Assembly: GCA_947631605.1 (NCBI GenBank)
Contig: CANRMC010000003.1
Span: 1 to 47,605 of the forward strand
Source of the DNA: an uncultured Lachnospiraceae bacterium
GTDB taxonomy: Bacteria > Bacillota > Clostridia > Lachnospirales > Lachnospiraceae
Reading direction: 5' to 3'
Length of the DNA: 47,605 nt
In this document: piece by piece, positions 33,418-41,607 of the stretch
Layout: each line of letters begins with the position of its first letter
How positions within the stretch are numbered: the stretch's first letter is position 1
The notes under the pieces: generated by a model
What the model was told of the DNA's origin: nothing
What the model saw: only the letters and a program-made list of their open reading frames with translations
Databases searched by the model: none
Made by a program: the position numbers and the translations under genes

Positions 33418-34821
33418 TTACTCAATTGTAATGTAATCGTAAGCGTTCTGTACCTGGCTCTTGATGTTTGCAACAGCGTCATCAATTGTCTTCAGCTCGC
33501 CTGAGTTGTATGCAGATGAAGCAGAATCCATGTAACCGTTGAATGTTGCATCATAATCTGTAGCATTCTTCAGTGAGATACCGCTAGCCATATCATACCA
33601 AACTTCGAAAGCGTTCTGTCCGCCAAGGATTTCGGAAGTACCGTTTCCGTCAGCGATCAGCTGCTCGATAGCTGCTGTGTTGTTTACAAAGTCAGGAGCT
33701 TCGCCTACACCCATTGTGTACATGTAATCTGTATCACAGCAAAGTGTATAGAGGATAAGACCTGCTAACTCTTTGTTCGGGCAATCGTTTGTAGGAATGA
33801 GGTATGTACCGCCCCAGTGATATGCTGCAGGACCTGTACACATATGTCTCTTTCCATAAACTTCCGGCTGAGCATCCTTGCCAGGCATTGACCAGTATGT
33901 GAACCATGTACAACCGAAGTAACCGAATACGTCACCAGCCATGTTAGCTGTCCAGTCGTTTGACCACATAGTAGTCTTCAATGTGTAACCTTCGTCATAA
34001 GCCTTCTTAGCTTTCTCCATGTAATCTGTGATTGCTGGATCGATGTTCAGCTTATCATCAACTACCCATGGAGATGTCTTCTGATCAAGACATACATACT
34101 TCAGATCATCTGGACCTGAAAGCATTGCATAACCGGCATCCTTCATTGTCTGAGCTGTTGTCCAGAATGTATCCCAATCCTTAACATACTCCTGAACCTC
34201 TGCTGGATCTGATGTTCCAAGAACTTCCTCAGCGATATCAGTTCTGTAAATGAAGCATCCTGGTGTACACTGCCATGTAAGAGCCTTCAGCTCTCCATCA
34301 ACTGTAGCGAAATCTACAGTATACTGGAATGCGTTAGCATACATATCAGCTGTGATACCAAAATCAGATACAGGCGCTGCATAATCCTGATTCATGAAGT
34401 ACAGAGCGAAGTCGTTATCAGCTGCGATGATTGAAGGAACCTTGTCGGTTGAGAAAGCACCATCAATACCTGTCTTGTACTCAGGATCTGTACCGCCGGT
34501 ACCAAGTGCTACGCACTCTACTAAATCCTTGTACTGTGGATACTGTGCCAGAACACCGTCAACCTTTCCACCGAGCTCGTCGTTCCAAGAGTAGATGTAG
34601 ATCTTCTCTCCATCCTCTGCAGGTAATGGATAACCAGTTTCCTCTGGAGCCTCTGTGTCATCACTCGGAGCCTCTGTGTCCTCGCTCGGAGCCTCTGTGT
34701 CCTCGCTCGGAGCTGCTGTGTCTGTTGGTGCTTCGGTTGATTCTTCCTTGCCACAAGCTGTCAGGGAAAGTCCCATAGCAAGTGCTAAAGAAAGAGCCAA
34801 CGCTTTTTTGAATTTTTTCAC
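33418..34821 (-). CDS. Sugar ABC transporter substrate-binding lipoprotein
   Basis: 467 residues of family 1 solute-binding proteins. The signal peptide 'KKALALSLALAMGLSLTACGK' carries a lipobox (LTAC), followed by a linker with repeated acidic units ('APSEDTEAPSEDTE') and the mature domain beginning 'EKIYIYSWNDELGGKVDGVLAQYP'. Aromatic-rich stretches such as 'GYFGCTWFTYWSMPG' are typical of sugar pockets. The start is GTG (34821), with AAAGGAGGG 7 bases upstream. A strong promoter precedes a leader of about 220 nt. Specificity is unknown; maltodextrin is only one possibility. Confidence 0.92.
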   Translation of the reverse strand: MKKFKKALALSLALAMGLSLTACGKEESTEAPTDTAAPSEDTEAPSEDTEAPSDDTEAPEETGYPLPAEDGEKIYIYSWNDELGGKVDGVLAQYPQYKDLVECVALGTGGTDPEYKTGIDGAFSTDKVPSIIAADNDFALYFMNQDYAAPVSDFGITADMYANAFQYTVDFATVDGELKALTWQCTPGCFIYRTDIAEEVLGTSDPAEVQEYVKDWDTFWTTAQTMKDAGYAMLSGPDDLKYVCLDQKTSPWVVDDKLNIDPAITDYMEKAKKAYDEGYTLKTTMWSNDWTANMAGDVFGYFGCTWFTYWSMPGKDAQPEVYGKRHMCTGPAAYHWGGTYLIPTNDCPNKELAGLILYTLCCDTDYMYTMGVGEAPDFVNNTAAIEQLIADGNGTSEILGGQNAFEVWYDMASGISLKNATDYDATFNGYMDSASSAYNSGELKTIDDAVANIKSQVQNAYDYITIE

Positions 34822-35015
34822 GAAAAAACCCTCCTTTTATAGTGTGTGCTGTTTTTTCCGATTTCCTTCTTCCGAACCGTCTCTGAAACGTCCTTTTGTT
34901 CAAAAAGAACATCCGTCTGTTTCATTAACCGCATTCAAAATATGTACGCCGGAAAAACTACTTTCTATGAACCTATTTCATAATCAGTCAAAGACTGCTG
35001 GTTCCAGAAAATAAA

Positions 35016-35077
35016 CTTTATCATGACTTTCTCGTCGTGACTAAAGTAATTATAGGACATATTAAACAATAATGCAA
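35016..35077 (-). promoter_or_regulatory. Promoter of the sugar ABC operon with overlapping inverted repeat
   Basis: Minus strand -35 TTGCAT (35072-35077), 17-bp spacer, perfect -10 TATAAT (35049-35054). The imperfect inverted repeat CTTTATCATGAC...GTCGTGACTAAAG (35016-35046) covers the expected start site and looks like a repressor operator. Confidence 0.85.
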
Positions 35078-35099
35078 GTATTTTTTGATTTTTTTTTGT

Positions 35100-36167
35100 T
35101 TAATTATACACTGTGCCTATTTCTTCTATATAATTATCAATGATTCTTCCAATTCCTTCCGGATCAAACAGATATAGGCGGGCAGGTCCGGACAGTTCCT
35201 CGATCGTCACATTTTCATACTGTTTGAAATGTTCCCGCCTTTCCTTATTATATGCAGAAACATAATCAAAGTCCGGATATTCTGCAAGTTCTTTCTCATA
35301 TTCTTCTTTCATTTCCGAATCTTCATTAATATACGGTTCCATGATCGGGTTCGCATAAATGAGGCAGACCGGTATATCGGTTGGGAACCCTGCCTCTTTT
35401 ACTGTGGCTGCGTTTTTGATCGTAGCCAGATCTTCATTATACATATCTTCCGTATAATAGTTCTTGGAGATCAGCGCGCGCCGTTTTGACATTTCCAGTT
35501 CCGTATAATACGCCCACGCGTTATCCGGATAGACGCTCTTTATCAGCCGCTGCACGCCGATGTAACTGCTCTTCATCATCAGATAATCAAAAAATGTGCA
35601 ATACTGCTCTTCCACGATACCGTCAAACTCTTCCGGATAATCCATGCCGATACCGATGATTCCCTGTACCTCTTCCGGATATTTTTCCGCCCAGTATATG
35701 GCTTCCAGTCCGGCAGTACCGGAAGGGACCAGAATATAAGGGGCTGAAAGCCCTGCGCCTGTAAGGGCGGCTCTCGTCTCGGAAAGTATGGTTTCAATAT
35801 CCCGCGGGGCTCCGCTCTCTTCACTGAACCCGAACCCGCTCCGGTCCACATAGGCAAGCCGGTAGTCGGAAAGTTCTTTGAAAAGCGGATGCAGGGCGAT
35901 GGAATCATCCGTAATGCGGGCGCTGTGCATGAAAACCAGCGTATATTCCGATTCTTCATTTCCGGAAAGCAGAACATGCATATTATGTCCGTTTACCTCC
36001 ACCATTTCTCCCGGCGGTTCCAGAAAGACCTTTTCATTTCCAAGTTTATTCCTGTGGTTGATATAAACTGCCAGAATCACGCCTAAGTTTACCACCAGAG
36101 TAATCAGCATGAATATAATGAATATCTTAAAAAACTTATGAAAAAAACGTTTTAACTTCTTCTTCAT
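35100..36167 (-). CDS. Membrane-anchored alpha/beta hydrolase-like protein with altered nucleophile elbow
   Basis: 355 residues. One membrane anchor ('FKIFIIFMLITLVVNLGVILAVYI', about 14-37) precedes an extracytoplasmic alpha/beta hydrolase fold: 'YTLVFMHSARITDDS' (oxyanion-loop position), 'YRLAYVDRSGFGFSE'. At the nucleophile elbow, 'YILVPSGTAGLEAIYWA' replaces the usual G-H-S-x-G-G with P-S-G-T-A-G, so the aligned Ser position is Gly. Either a neighbouring Ser serves or the protein has lost hydrolase activity. The promoter is at 36216-36244. Substrate unknown. Confidence 0.8.
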   Translation of the reverse strand: MKKKLKRFFHKFFKIFIIFMLITLVVNLGVILAVYINHRNKLGNEKVFLEPPGEMVEVNGHNMHVLLSGNEESEYTLVFMHSARITDDSIALHPLFKELSDYRLAYVDRSGFGFSEESGAPRDIETILSETRAALTGAGLSAPYILVPSGTAGLEAIYWAEKYPEEVQGIIGIGMDYPEEFDGIVEEQYCTFFDYLMMKSSYIGVQRLIKSVYPDNAWAYYTELEMSKRRALISKNYYTEDMYNEDLATIKNAATVKEAGFPTDIPVCLIYANPIMEPYINEDSEMKEEYEKELAEYPDFDYVSAYNKERREHFKQYENVTIEELSGPARLYLFDPEGIGRIIDNYIEEIGTVYN

Positions 36168-36215
36168 TTCTATTTATATTTCCTCGCATATATTCCTGTA
36201 ACAAATTCCTTATCT

Positions 36216-36244
36216 ATCATAATGGAGATTTCCTAAATTGTAAA
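36216..36244 (-). promoter_or_regulatory. Promoter for the alpha/beta hydrolase gene
   Basis: Minus strand -35 TTTACA (36239-36244), 17-bp spacer, -10 TATGAT (36216-36221), 49 bases upstream of the ATG. Confidence 0.75.
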
Positions 36245-36340
36245 TACTTTTGATTTTTTTCACACTTTTTTCTTTTTCTGCCCCGATATATATGATAGTA
36301 TAAGGAAAGTAAAATGTTTCAGAAAGGATTTTAGATAGAT

Positions 36341-37291
36341 ATGAAAGAATACGCAGACGCGCCGGAGAAAGAAATAAAACAAAAACCGGAGAAAAGCAAA
36401 AAAGATTCCGAAAATGAGAAGGCAGGAACGAAAGCCGAAAACAACGGGAAAGAAGAAAAAAACGACAGAAAAAAAGAAGTAATAGAAAACAGCGAAGAAA
36501 CGGAAGAAGACAACGAAGCAGAAAAAGATGTCAAAGAAGCTGCCGAAGACAATCTGGAGATGCGTCTCCTGCCTTTTCGGGAGCGGATGAAAGCGAAACG
36601 GGCGAAGCTCAAAAAAACGCTTTCTTCCATGTCCAAAAAAGAACAGTTCAGTTACATTCTCTTCTATTATAAATGGACGTTCCTGGCAATTACCATAGCG
36701 ATCGTATGCGTTGTTTCCATCACGCTTACCATTTACAAGAATACCCGTCCCTTCGCCCTGTCTTATGCGGTGCTGAATATCAGTAATCCCATGGACCTGA
36801 ATCGGGGTTTTGAAGCTGAATATTTGGATTATTACGGATTTCCGAAGAAATATCAGATCAATCTGGACGCCCAGCGGCATCTCGACAAGGAAACATATCT
36901 TAAAGTATTGAACAGCGGTCAGGATTCCGCCGATTATACCGGTTTTCCCGCTCTCTGTTTTAACGGACGGTTCGACGTGGTCGTAACCGATGAAAAAGGA
37001 GCCGAATATTGCAGCATGCAGGAAATCTTTAACCCTTTGCAGAGTTATTTCCCGGCTGACATCTATCCGCTCCTTGAAGATCGCATTTATGAAGCCGCAA
37101 ATAATGATGATGTTGTTATGCCCTTTGCGATCGACATCAGCGATACCGCCTTTGCCAAGTCCCTGAATACCGGATATGAGAAAGTCTATCTGGGATTTCC
37201 GGGAACCACCGAGGAGAATTACCAGCATGCGAAACTCTTCCTGAAATTTATCCTCGGTCTGGACATTGAAGTAACGGTTCCGGAGGATTAA
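36341..37291 (+). CDS. Single-pass membrane protein with highly charged N-terminus
   Basis: 316 residues on the + strand, opposite to its neighbours. The first 75 residues are a Lys/Glu-rich disordered tail ('EKEIKQKPEKSKKDSENEKAG'). One membrane segment follows ('WTFLAITIAIVCVVSITLTIY', about 108-128), then an extracytoplasmic domain of about 185 residues ('LNRGFEAEYLDYYGFPKKYQINLDAQRHLDKETYLKVLNSG', 'CFNGRFDVVVTDEKGAEYC') that reads like part of a solute-binding fold. No named family recognised. AGAAAGG lies about 14 bases upstream. It converges on the ABC-F gene with nine bases between the stops. Confidence 0.75.
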   Translation: MKEYADAPEKEIKQKPEKSKKDSENEKAGTKAENNGKEEKNDRKKEVIENSEETEEDNEAEKDVKEAAEDNLEMRLLPFRERMKAKRAKLKKTLSSMSKKEQFSYILFYYKWTFLAITIAIVCVVSITLTIYKNTRPFALSYAVLNISNPMDLNRGFEAEYLDYYGFPKKYQINLDAQRHLDKETYLKVLNSGQDSADYTGFPALCFNGRFDVVVTDEKGAEYCSMQEIFNPLQSYFPADIYPLLEDRIYEAANNDDVVMPFAIDISDTAFAKSLNTGYEKVYLGFPGTTEENYQHAKLFLKFILGLDIEVTVPED

Positions 37292-37300
37292 GGAATGTTC

Positions 37301-38929
37301 CTATTCCTCCGATAAATCCATATTCATGATCTGCCGCTTTCTTGCAAGCTCGTCATTTGCAAGATATTCGTCATACGTCGTCTGCTTATCGATCAGTCCC
37401 GTATTTGTAAGCTCCATAATCCGGTTTGCCGTAGTCTGAAGGAACTGGTGATCCTGGCAGGCAAATAAGACAACTCCCGGAAATTTAATCAACGCATTGT
37501 TCAGGGAAGTGATTGACTCCATATCCAGATGATTGGTCGGTTCGTCCAGAATCAGGACATTGGAACCCATGATCATAAGCTTGGACAGAAGGCAGCGGAC
37601 TTTCTCACCGCCGGACAAAACCTTTACTTTCTTCACGCCGTCTTCGCCGGAAAAAAGCATCCTGCCTAAGAATCCCCGGACATAGGTCGCGTCCTTTTCA
37701 TCGGAATACTGTGTCAGCCAGTCTACGATAATATTGTCATTATCAAATTCTTTCGTATTATCTTTCGGGAAATATCCCTGTGAAGTAGTCACTCCCCATT
37801 TATAGGTTCCCTCATCCGGCTCTTCCTCGCCGGCAAGGATCTTAAAGAGCATAGTGGTCGCCAATGTATTCGGACCTACAAAAGCAATTTTATCATCATG
37901 ATTTACGGTAAAGGAGATATTGTCCAGAAGTTTCACGCCGTCCACCGTCTTGGAAATGCCGGAAACGGTCAGGACTTCGTTTCCAATCTCCCGTTTCGGC
38001 CGGAAATCAATATACGGATATTTCCGGCTGGAAGGCCGTATTTCATCTAACTCGATCTTTTCCAGCGCACGTTTTCTGGAGGTTGCCTGTTTGGATTTTG
38101 AAGCATTCGCAGAAAACCGCTGGATAAACTCCTTTAATTCTTTAATCTTTTCTTCTTTCTTTTTATTCGCTTCTTTCATCTGCCGGATCATAAGCTGGCT
38201 GGATTCATACCAGAAGTCATAATTTCCGGCGTATATCTGAATTTTGTTATAATCCAGATCCGCAATATGGGTGCACACCTTGTTCAGGAAATACCGGTCA
38301 TGGCTGACGACGATAACGGTGTTGTCAAAGTTGATCAGAAATTCCTCCAGCCATGCAATCGCGTCCAGATCCAGATGGTTGGTCGGCTCATCCAAAAGCA
38401 GAATGTCCGGATTTCCGAACAACGCCTGCGCAAGCAGGACTTTCACTTTCTGGTTGCCGTCCAGTTCATGCATACCTTTATCATGAAGTTCAGTTTCAAT
38501 GCCCAGACCGTTCAGAAGCGTCGCCGCATCGGATTCCGCGTTCCAGCCGTCCATGGAAGCAAATTCGCCCTCCAGTTCCGACGCCCGAATCCCGTCTTCA
38601 TCCGTAAAATCTTCTTTGGCATAGATCTCATCTTTTTCCTTCATGATCTCATACAGGCGCTTATTGCCCATGATAACGGTATCCAGTACCGAAAATTCGT
38701 CATATTTGAAGTGATCCTGCTGAAGCACCGAGAGCCGTTCGCCCGGATCCATCGTCACATCACCGCCGGTAGGCTCCAATTCCCCCGACAGAATTTTAAG
38801 AAATGTTGATTTTCCCGCACCGTTCGCACCGATCAGTCCGTAGCAGTTGCCCGGCGTGAATGTGATATTTACATCTTCAAAGAGAGCCTTTTTCCCAAAA
38901 CGGAGGGATATATTATTTGCGCTTATCAT
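37301..38929 (-). CDS. ABC-F family ATPase (YkpA/YbiT-like)
   Basis: 542 residues with two ABC domains and no membrane segments. Domain 1 has 'GLIGANGAGKSTFLKILSGE' and 'ILLLDEPTNHLDLDAIAWLEEFL'. The linker is Lys-rich ('SKSKQATSRKRALEKIELDEI'). Domain 2 has 'VLSGGEKVRCLLSKLMI' and 'VLILDEPTNHLDMES', but its P-loop reads 'AFVGPNTLATTMLFKIL' without the GK[ST] residues. ABC-F proteins act on the ribosome (E-site rescue or antibiotic resistance); this subgroup is not an obvious resistance determinant. GAGGA precedes the ATG. It follows the DUF1836 gene by 32 bases. Confidence 0.93.
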   Translation of the reverse strand: MISANNISLRFGKKALFEDVNITFTPGNCYGLIGANGAGKSTFLKILSGELEPTGGDVTMDPGERLSVLQQDHFKYDEFSVLDTVIMGNKRLYEIMKEKDEIYAKEDFTDEDGIRASELEGEFASMDGWNAESDAATLLNGLGIETELHDKGMHELDGNQKVKVLLAQALFGNPDILLLDEPTNHLDLDAIAWLEEFLINFDNTVIVVSHDRYFLNKVCTHIADLDYNKIQIYAGNYDFWYESSQLMIRQMKEANKKKEEKIKELKEFIQRFSANASKSKQATSRKRALEKIELDEIRPSSRKYPYIDFRPKREIGNEVLTVSGISKTVDGVKLLDNISFTVNHDDKIAFVGPNTLATTMLFKILAGEEEPDEGTYKWGVTTSQGYFPKDNTKEFDNDNIIVDWLTQYSDEKDATYVRGFLGRMLFSGEDGVKKVKVLSGGEKVRCLLSKLMIMGSNVLILDEPTNHLDMESITSLNNALIKFPGVVLFACQDHQFLQTTANRIMELTNTGLIDKQTTYDEYLANDELARKRQIMNMDLSEE

Positions 38930-38961
38930 CTTTTAATCCTCTTACTTTTCCTGTTTTTCTA

Positions 38962-39726
38962 TTATTTCTTTGCGGAAGGTTTTTCCGGTTCTTTTTTGAC
39001 CGGTTCCTTTTTCGCTGCTTCCTTCTTCGACGGCTGCTTTTTTTCCGCTTCTTTCTTTGCGGTTTCTTTCTTTGCGTTTTCCTTCTTTACGGTTTCTTTC
39101 TTCGAAGATTCCTGTTTTTCTTCTTTCTTCTTTGCAGCCTCTTCCTCCGCCAGTTCATCGATCATCTTTTCAATCAGACGTTTCTTGCTATAGATATCAT
39201 AGCTCAAAAGATAGATAAATGCCATTTTATGCAGATATTCATCATCGGAAGCCGGAAACTTCTTCTCCGTAATGGAAGCTGCTTTCGCAACGCTGCTTTC
39301 GATATTAAAGTACTGCGTTTTCTCCAGTTCAAAGATCAGATTGTATATTTCATATAAGGTTTTCCCACTATTGGAATCCTCTGCATCGAAATACCGCTCA
39401 ATCATAGGATTCAGAAGATTCTGGATATCGCTGATGGAGATCACGTTTTTCAGATAATAAATATAGATCAGAATGATAATATGTTCTTTTGAATATCGTT
39501 TCTTTTCAGGCGGCGGCAGAAGTTTATTCTTCGTATAATTATTGATCATGGTTTTGGTAAGGGTTTTATCCTCGTTGTTCCGCCGGTTATGCTGCAGGTG
39601 CTGATCCATAAAGGTCGTCACCTGATCCATATACAGTTCAATATCCGGAATATCCTCCGGCATAATATAATCCAGCCGGATCCATTCCCTGATCTGTTTT
39701 TTTATCGCAAGCAAATGCTCATCCAT
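38962..39726 (-). CDS. DUF1836 domain protein with Lys-rich C-terminal tail
   Basis: 254 residues from ATG 39726, which has GGTGG 7 bases upstream; earlier ATGs are too close to the site. The N-terminal region (about 40-130) is DUF1836: 'KTLTKTMINNYTKNKLLPPPEKKRYSKEHIIILIYIYYLKNVISISDIQNLL'. It looks like a MerR/HTH-like helical fold and may bind DNA. The last 70 residues are alternating Lys/Glu/Ala runs ('KKETVKKENAKKETAKKEAEKK'), likely a disordered or coiled-coil nucleic-acid-binding tail. It is first in a unit with the ABC-F ATPase. Confidence 0.85.
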   Translation of the reverse strand: MDEHLLAIKKQIREWIRLDYIMPEDIPDIELYMDQVTTFMDQHLQHNRRNNEDKTLTKTMINNYTKNKLLPPPEKKRYSKEHIIILIYIYYLKNVISISDIQNLLNPMIERYFDAEDSNSGKTLYEIYNLIFELEKTQYFNIESSVAKAASITEKKFPASDDEYLHKMAFIYLLSYDIYSKKRLIEKMIDELAEEEAAKKKEEKQESSKKETVKKENAKKETAKKEAEKKQPSKKEAAKKEPVKKEPEKPSAKK

Positions 39727-39787
39727 TTTCATTCCACCTTTAACTGTTCCATGCAAAAATTTACAAAATGCTGGTTATACGAACTTT

Positions 39788-39816
39788 ATTATATAGTATT
39801 GAAAACCGTATGTAAA
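39788..39816 (-). promoter_or_regulatory. Promoter for the DUF1836/ABC-F unit
   Basis: Minus strand -35 TTTACA (39811-39816), 17-bp spacer, -10 TATAAT (39788-39793), 62 bases before the ATG. No terminator for the CorC-like gene was seen between its stop (39824) and this promoter. Confidence 0.8.
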
Positions 39817-39823
39817 GAGAATT

Positions 39824-41131
39824 TTATTTCTCTTCTTCCGGTTTTTCCATGGTTTCTTCTTCATTTTCCTGCGGTTCCGGAAGCCGAAGTTCAATACGGT
39901 CGATTCTGTTTTTATTCATTTTCAGAACCTTGAATAAGATTCCGTCCTCCTCTACCTTGTCGCCGGCGTCCGGCAAACGGTCCAGAAGCTCGATCACATA
40001 TCCGCCCAGGGAATCATAGTGCTCGGATTGGAAGGTTGTGCCGATCGCATCATTCAGATCATCCAGCTTAACTGCCGCGTCTATATTGTAATGATTCTCG
40101 CCGATCGTACGGATCAGGTCTTTCTCCGCTTCATCATATTCATCCCGGATATCGCCGACAATTTCCTCTACCAGGTCTTCCATGGTAATAAGCCCTGCCG
40201 TGATCCCGTATTCATCCAGTACGATACAGACCGATGCGGAACTGGTTTTCATATCCGCAAATATCCTTGCCGTCTTCTGATACTCATAGACAAAAAGCGG
40301 CTTCCGCATGATCTTTCTGACATCCAGCGCTTCCGTTCCGTAACGTTCCCGATACATGAAAAGATCTTTTACATGGAGAATTCCAATGATATGATCCTTG
40401 GACTCTTCATAGATCGGAATTCTGGAATAGTTTTCGGAATTCAGGATCTCAATCATTTCTTCATATGTGGAATTGACATCCGCGCATACCATATCCGCAC
40501 GCGGGATCATGATGTCCTTGGAAAGAGCGTCTCCGAAATCCACCACGTTGGTGATCATTTTCTTTTCTTCCGGCTCGATAACGCCCTCCTCATGACTGAC
40601 ATCCACAATGGTCCGGAGCTCGCTCTCCGTCATCTGATTCGGATTATGATTCAGATCGATGCGGAACAGTTTAAAGATCAAATAGGAAAGCTTGTTCAGT
40701 ATCCAGATAACCGGCGTGAATATGAACATAAGAAACGCGATTGGATACGCATAAAATAATGATAATTGCAGGCTGTAAAGTGTTGCCAGAGATTTTGGCG
40801 TGATCTCACCAAAGATGAGAATCAGAAATGTCAGAATACCGGTGGCAAGCCCTACGAATTTACTGCCGAAAAGCTCCGTACACAAGGTCGTTGCCAGTGC
40901 GGAGGCAGACAGGTTCACGATGTTATTGCCAACCAGAACGGTACTGAGGAGTTTTGAAGAATCCTCCGTCATTTTCAGAACTTTACCCGCGCGCTTATGA
41001 CCTTCTTCGCTCATAGCGCGGAGTTTGTTCCGGTTTACAGTCGTAAGGGCGGTTTCCGCCGACGAAAACAAACCGGATAATATCAATAAGAAAAATAATA
41101 CAATTAACTGTACTATGGAACCGGGCTCCAT
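39824..41131 (-). CDS. CNNM/CorC (HlyC-type) DUF21-CBS membrane protein
   Basis: 435 residues. The DUF21/CNNM membrane domain begins 'MEPGSIVQLIVLFFLLILSGLFSSAETALTTVNRNKLRAM' and contains 'VGNNIVNLSASALATTL' and 'LIFGEITPKSLA'. A CBS pair follows ('RADMVCADVNSTYEEMIEILNSENYSRIPIYEESKDHIIGILHVKDL'), then the C-terminal CorC_HlyC domain ('IDAAVKLDDLNDAIGT'). Family members are linked to Mg2+/Co2+ efflux. The name hemolysin is historical. It is transcribed from a near-consensus promoter with a 21-bp tandem repeat directly upstream. Confidence 0.95.
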   Translation of the reverse strand: MEPGSIVQLIVLFFLLILSGLFSSAETALTTVNRNKLRAMSEEGHKRAGKVLKMTEDSSKLLSTVLVGNNIVNLSASALATTLCTELFGSKFVGLATGILTFLILIFGEITPKSLATLYSLQLSLFYAYPIAFLMFIFTPVIWILNKLSYLIFKLFRIDLNHNPNQMTESELRTIVDVSHEEGVIEPEEKKMITNVVDFGDALSKDIMIPRADMVCADVNSTYEEMIEILNSENYSRIPIYEESKDHIIGILHVKDLFMYRERYGTEALDVRKIMRKPLFVYEYQKTARIFADMKTSSASVCIVLDEYGITAGLITMEDLVEEIVGDIRDEYDEAEKDLIRTIGENHYNIDAAVKLDDLNDAIGTTFQSEHYDSLGGYVIELLDRLPDAGDKVEEDGILFKVLKMNKNRIDRIELRLPEPQENEEETMEKPEEEK

Positions 41132-41167
41132 TTAAAAAAATCAACTCCTATCACAAATTTTATGCCT

Positions 41168-41196
41168 ATTTTACCTATTATCAATCACAATGTCAA
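41168..41196 (-). promoter_or_regulatory. Near-consensus promoter of the CorC-like gene
   Basis: Minus strand -35 TTGACA (41191-41196), 17-bp spacer, -10 TAAAAT (41168-41173). Confidence 0.88.
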
Positions 41197-41199
41197 GAC

Positions 41200-41241
41200 A
41201 GCTGCGTTATGGCTGTATTTAGCTGCGTTATGATTGTATTT
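41200..41241. repeat. 21-bp tandem repeat upstream of the CorC-like promoter
   Basis: AGCTGCGTTATGGCTGTATTT is followed directly by AGCTGCGTTATGATTGTATTT (two differences in 21). On the minus strand each unit holds ATAACGCAGC. It starts 4 bases upstream of the -35 and lies between this gene and the divergent small Cys-rich gene. Confidence 0.85.
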
Positions 41242-41322
41242 GCTACTTACCGCATATTTTAAATAGAACTGCGCATAATGATTTTACAACCGGCTTTGCC
41301 GAAAAAATGGAGGAATTATATT

Positions 41323-41526
41323 ATGCGTAGTTCAAAGGAAATGTATGAGGAAGTTGCGGAACGCTGCAGCGCCTATGACTATGACTGCAAAGACCAGAAA
41401 AATGGCCAGTATAAAAACAGCTATCCATCCAAAAGCTGTCTCAACTGCATTCATTTTTCAGATGAGGAATACTGCCGTCTCGACCTTTATGATCCGATTG
41501 CCCACAATCTGAATCGGGAATCATAA
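41323..41526 (+). CDS. Small Cys-rich protein (67 residues)
   Basis: 67 residues from ATG 41323, with GGAGG 9 bases upstream; the ORF-track start lies before this site. It has five cysteines: one near residue 15, one near 22, then 'SKSCLNCIHFSDEEYC', a CxxC-x8-C pattern suited to zinc or an iron-sulfur cluster. No signal peptide or membrane segment. I do not recognise the family; similar short proteins occur in Clostridia. It faces the TrpR-like gene and shares a terminator with it. Codon use looks like the neighbours and the site is strong, so I take it as real. Confidence 0.75.
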   Translation: MRSSKEMYEEVAERCSAYDYDCKDQKNGQYKNSYPSKSCLNCIHFSDEEYCRLDLYDPIAHNLNRES

Positions 41527-41530
41527 ATAA

Positions 41531-41577
41531 CAAAAATCGGAGCATATGAACACCTGCATATACTCCGATTTTTATTT
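41531..41577. terminator. Bidirectional intrinsic terminator
   Basis: AAAAATCGGAG pairs with CTCCGATTTTT, with inner CATATG/CATATA, followed by TTTTATTTTAT on the + strand and TTTTTG on the minus strand. It serves the small Cys-rich gene and the TrpR-like gene. Confidence 0.88.
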
Positions 41578-41607
41578 TATCTCTTATATCTTACGGAACC
41601 GTCCGCA

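Noticed and set aside
36260-37228. Minus-strand ORF of 322 residues
   Set aside because: Antisense to the membrane protein gene at 36341; its Phe-rich end mirrors the Lys/Glu-rich coding strand.
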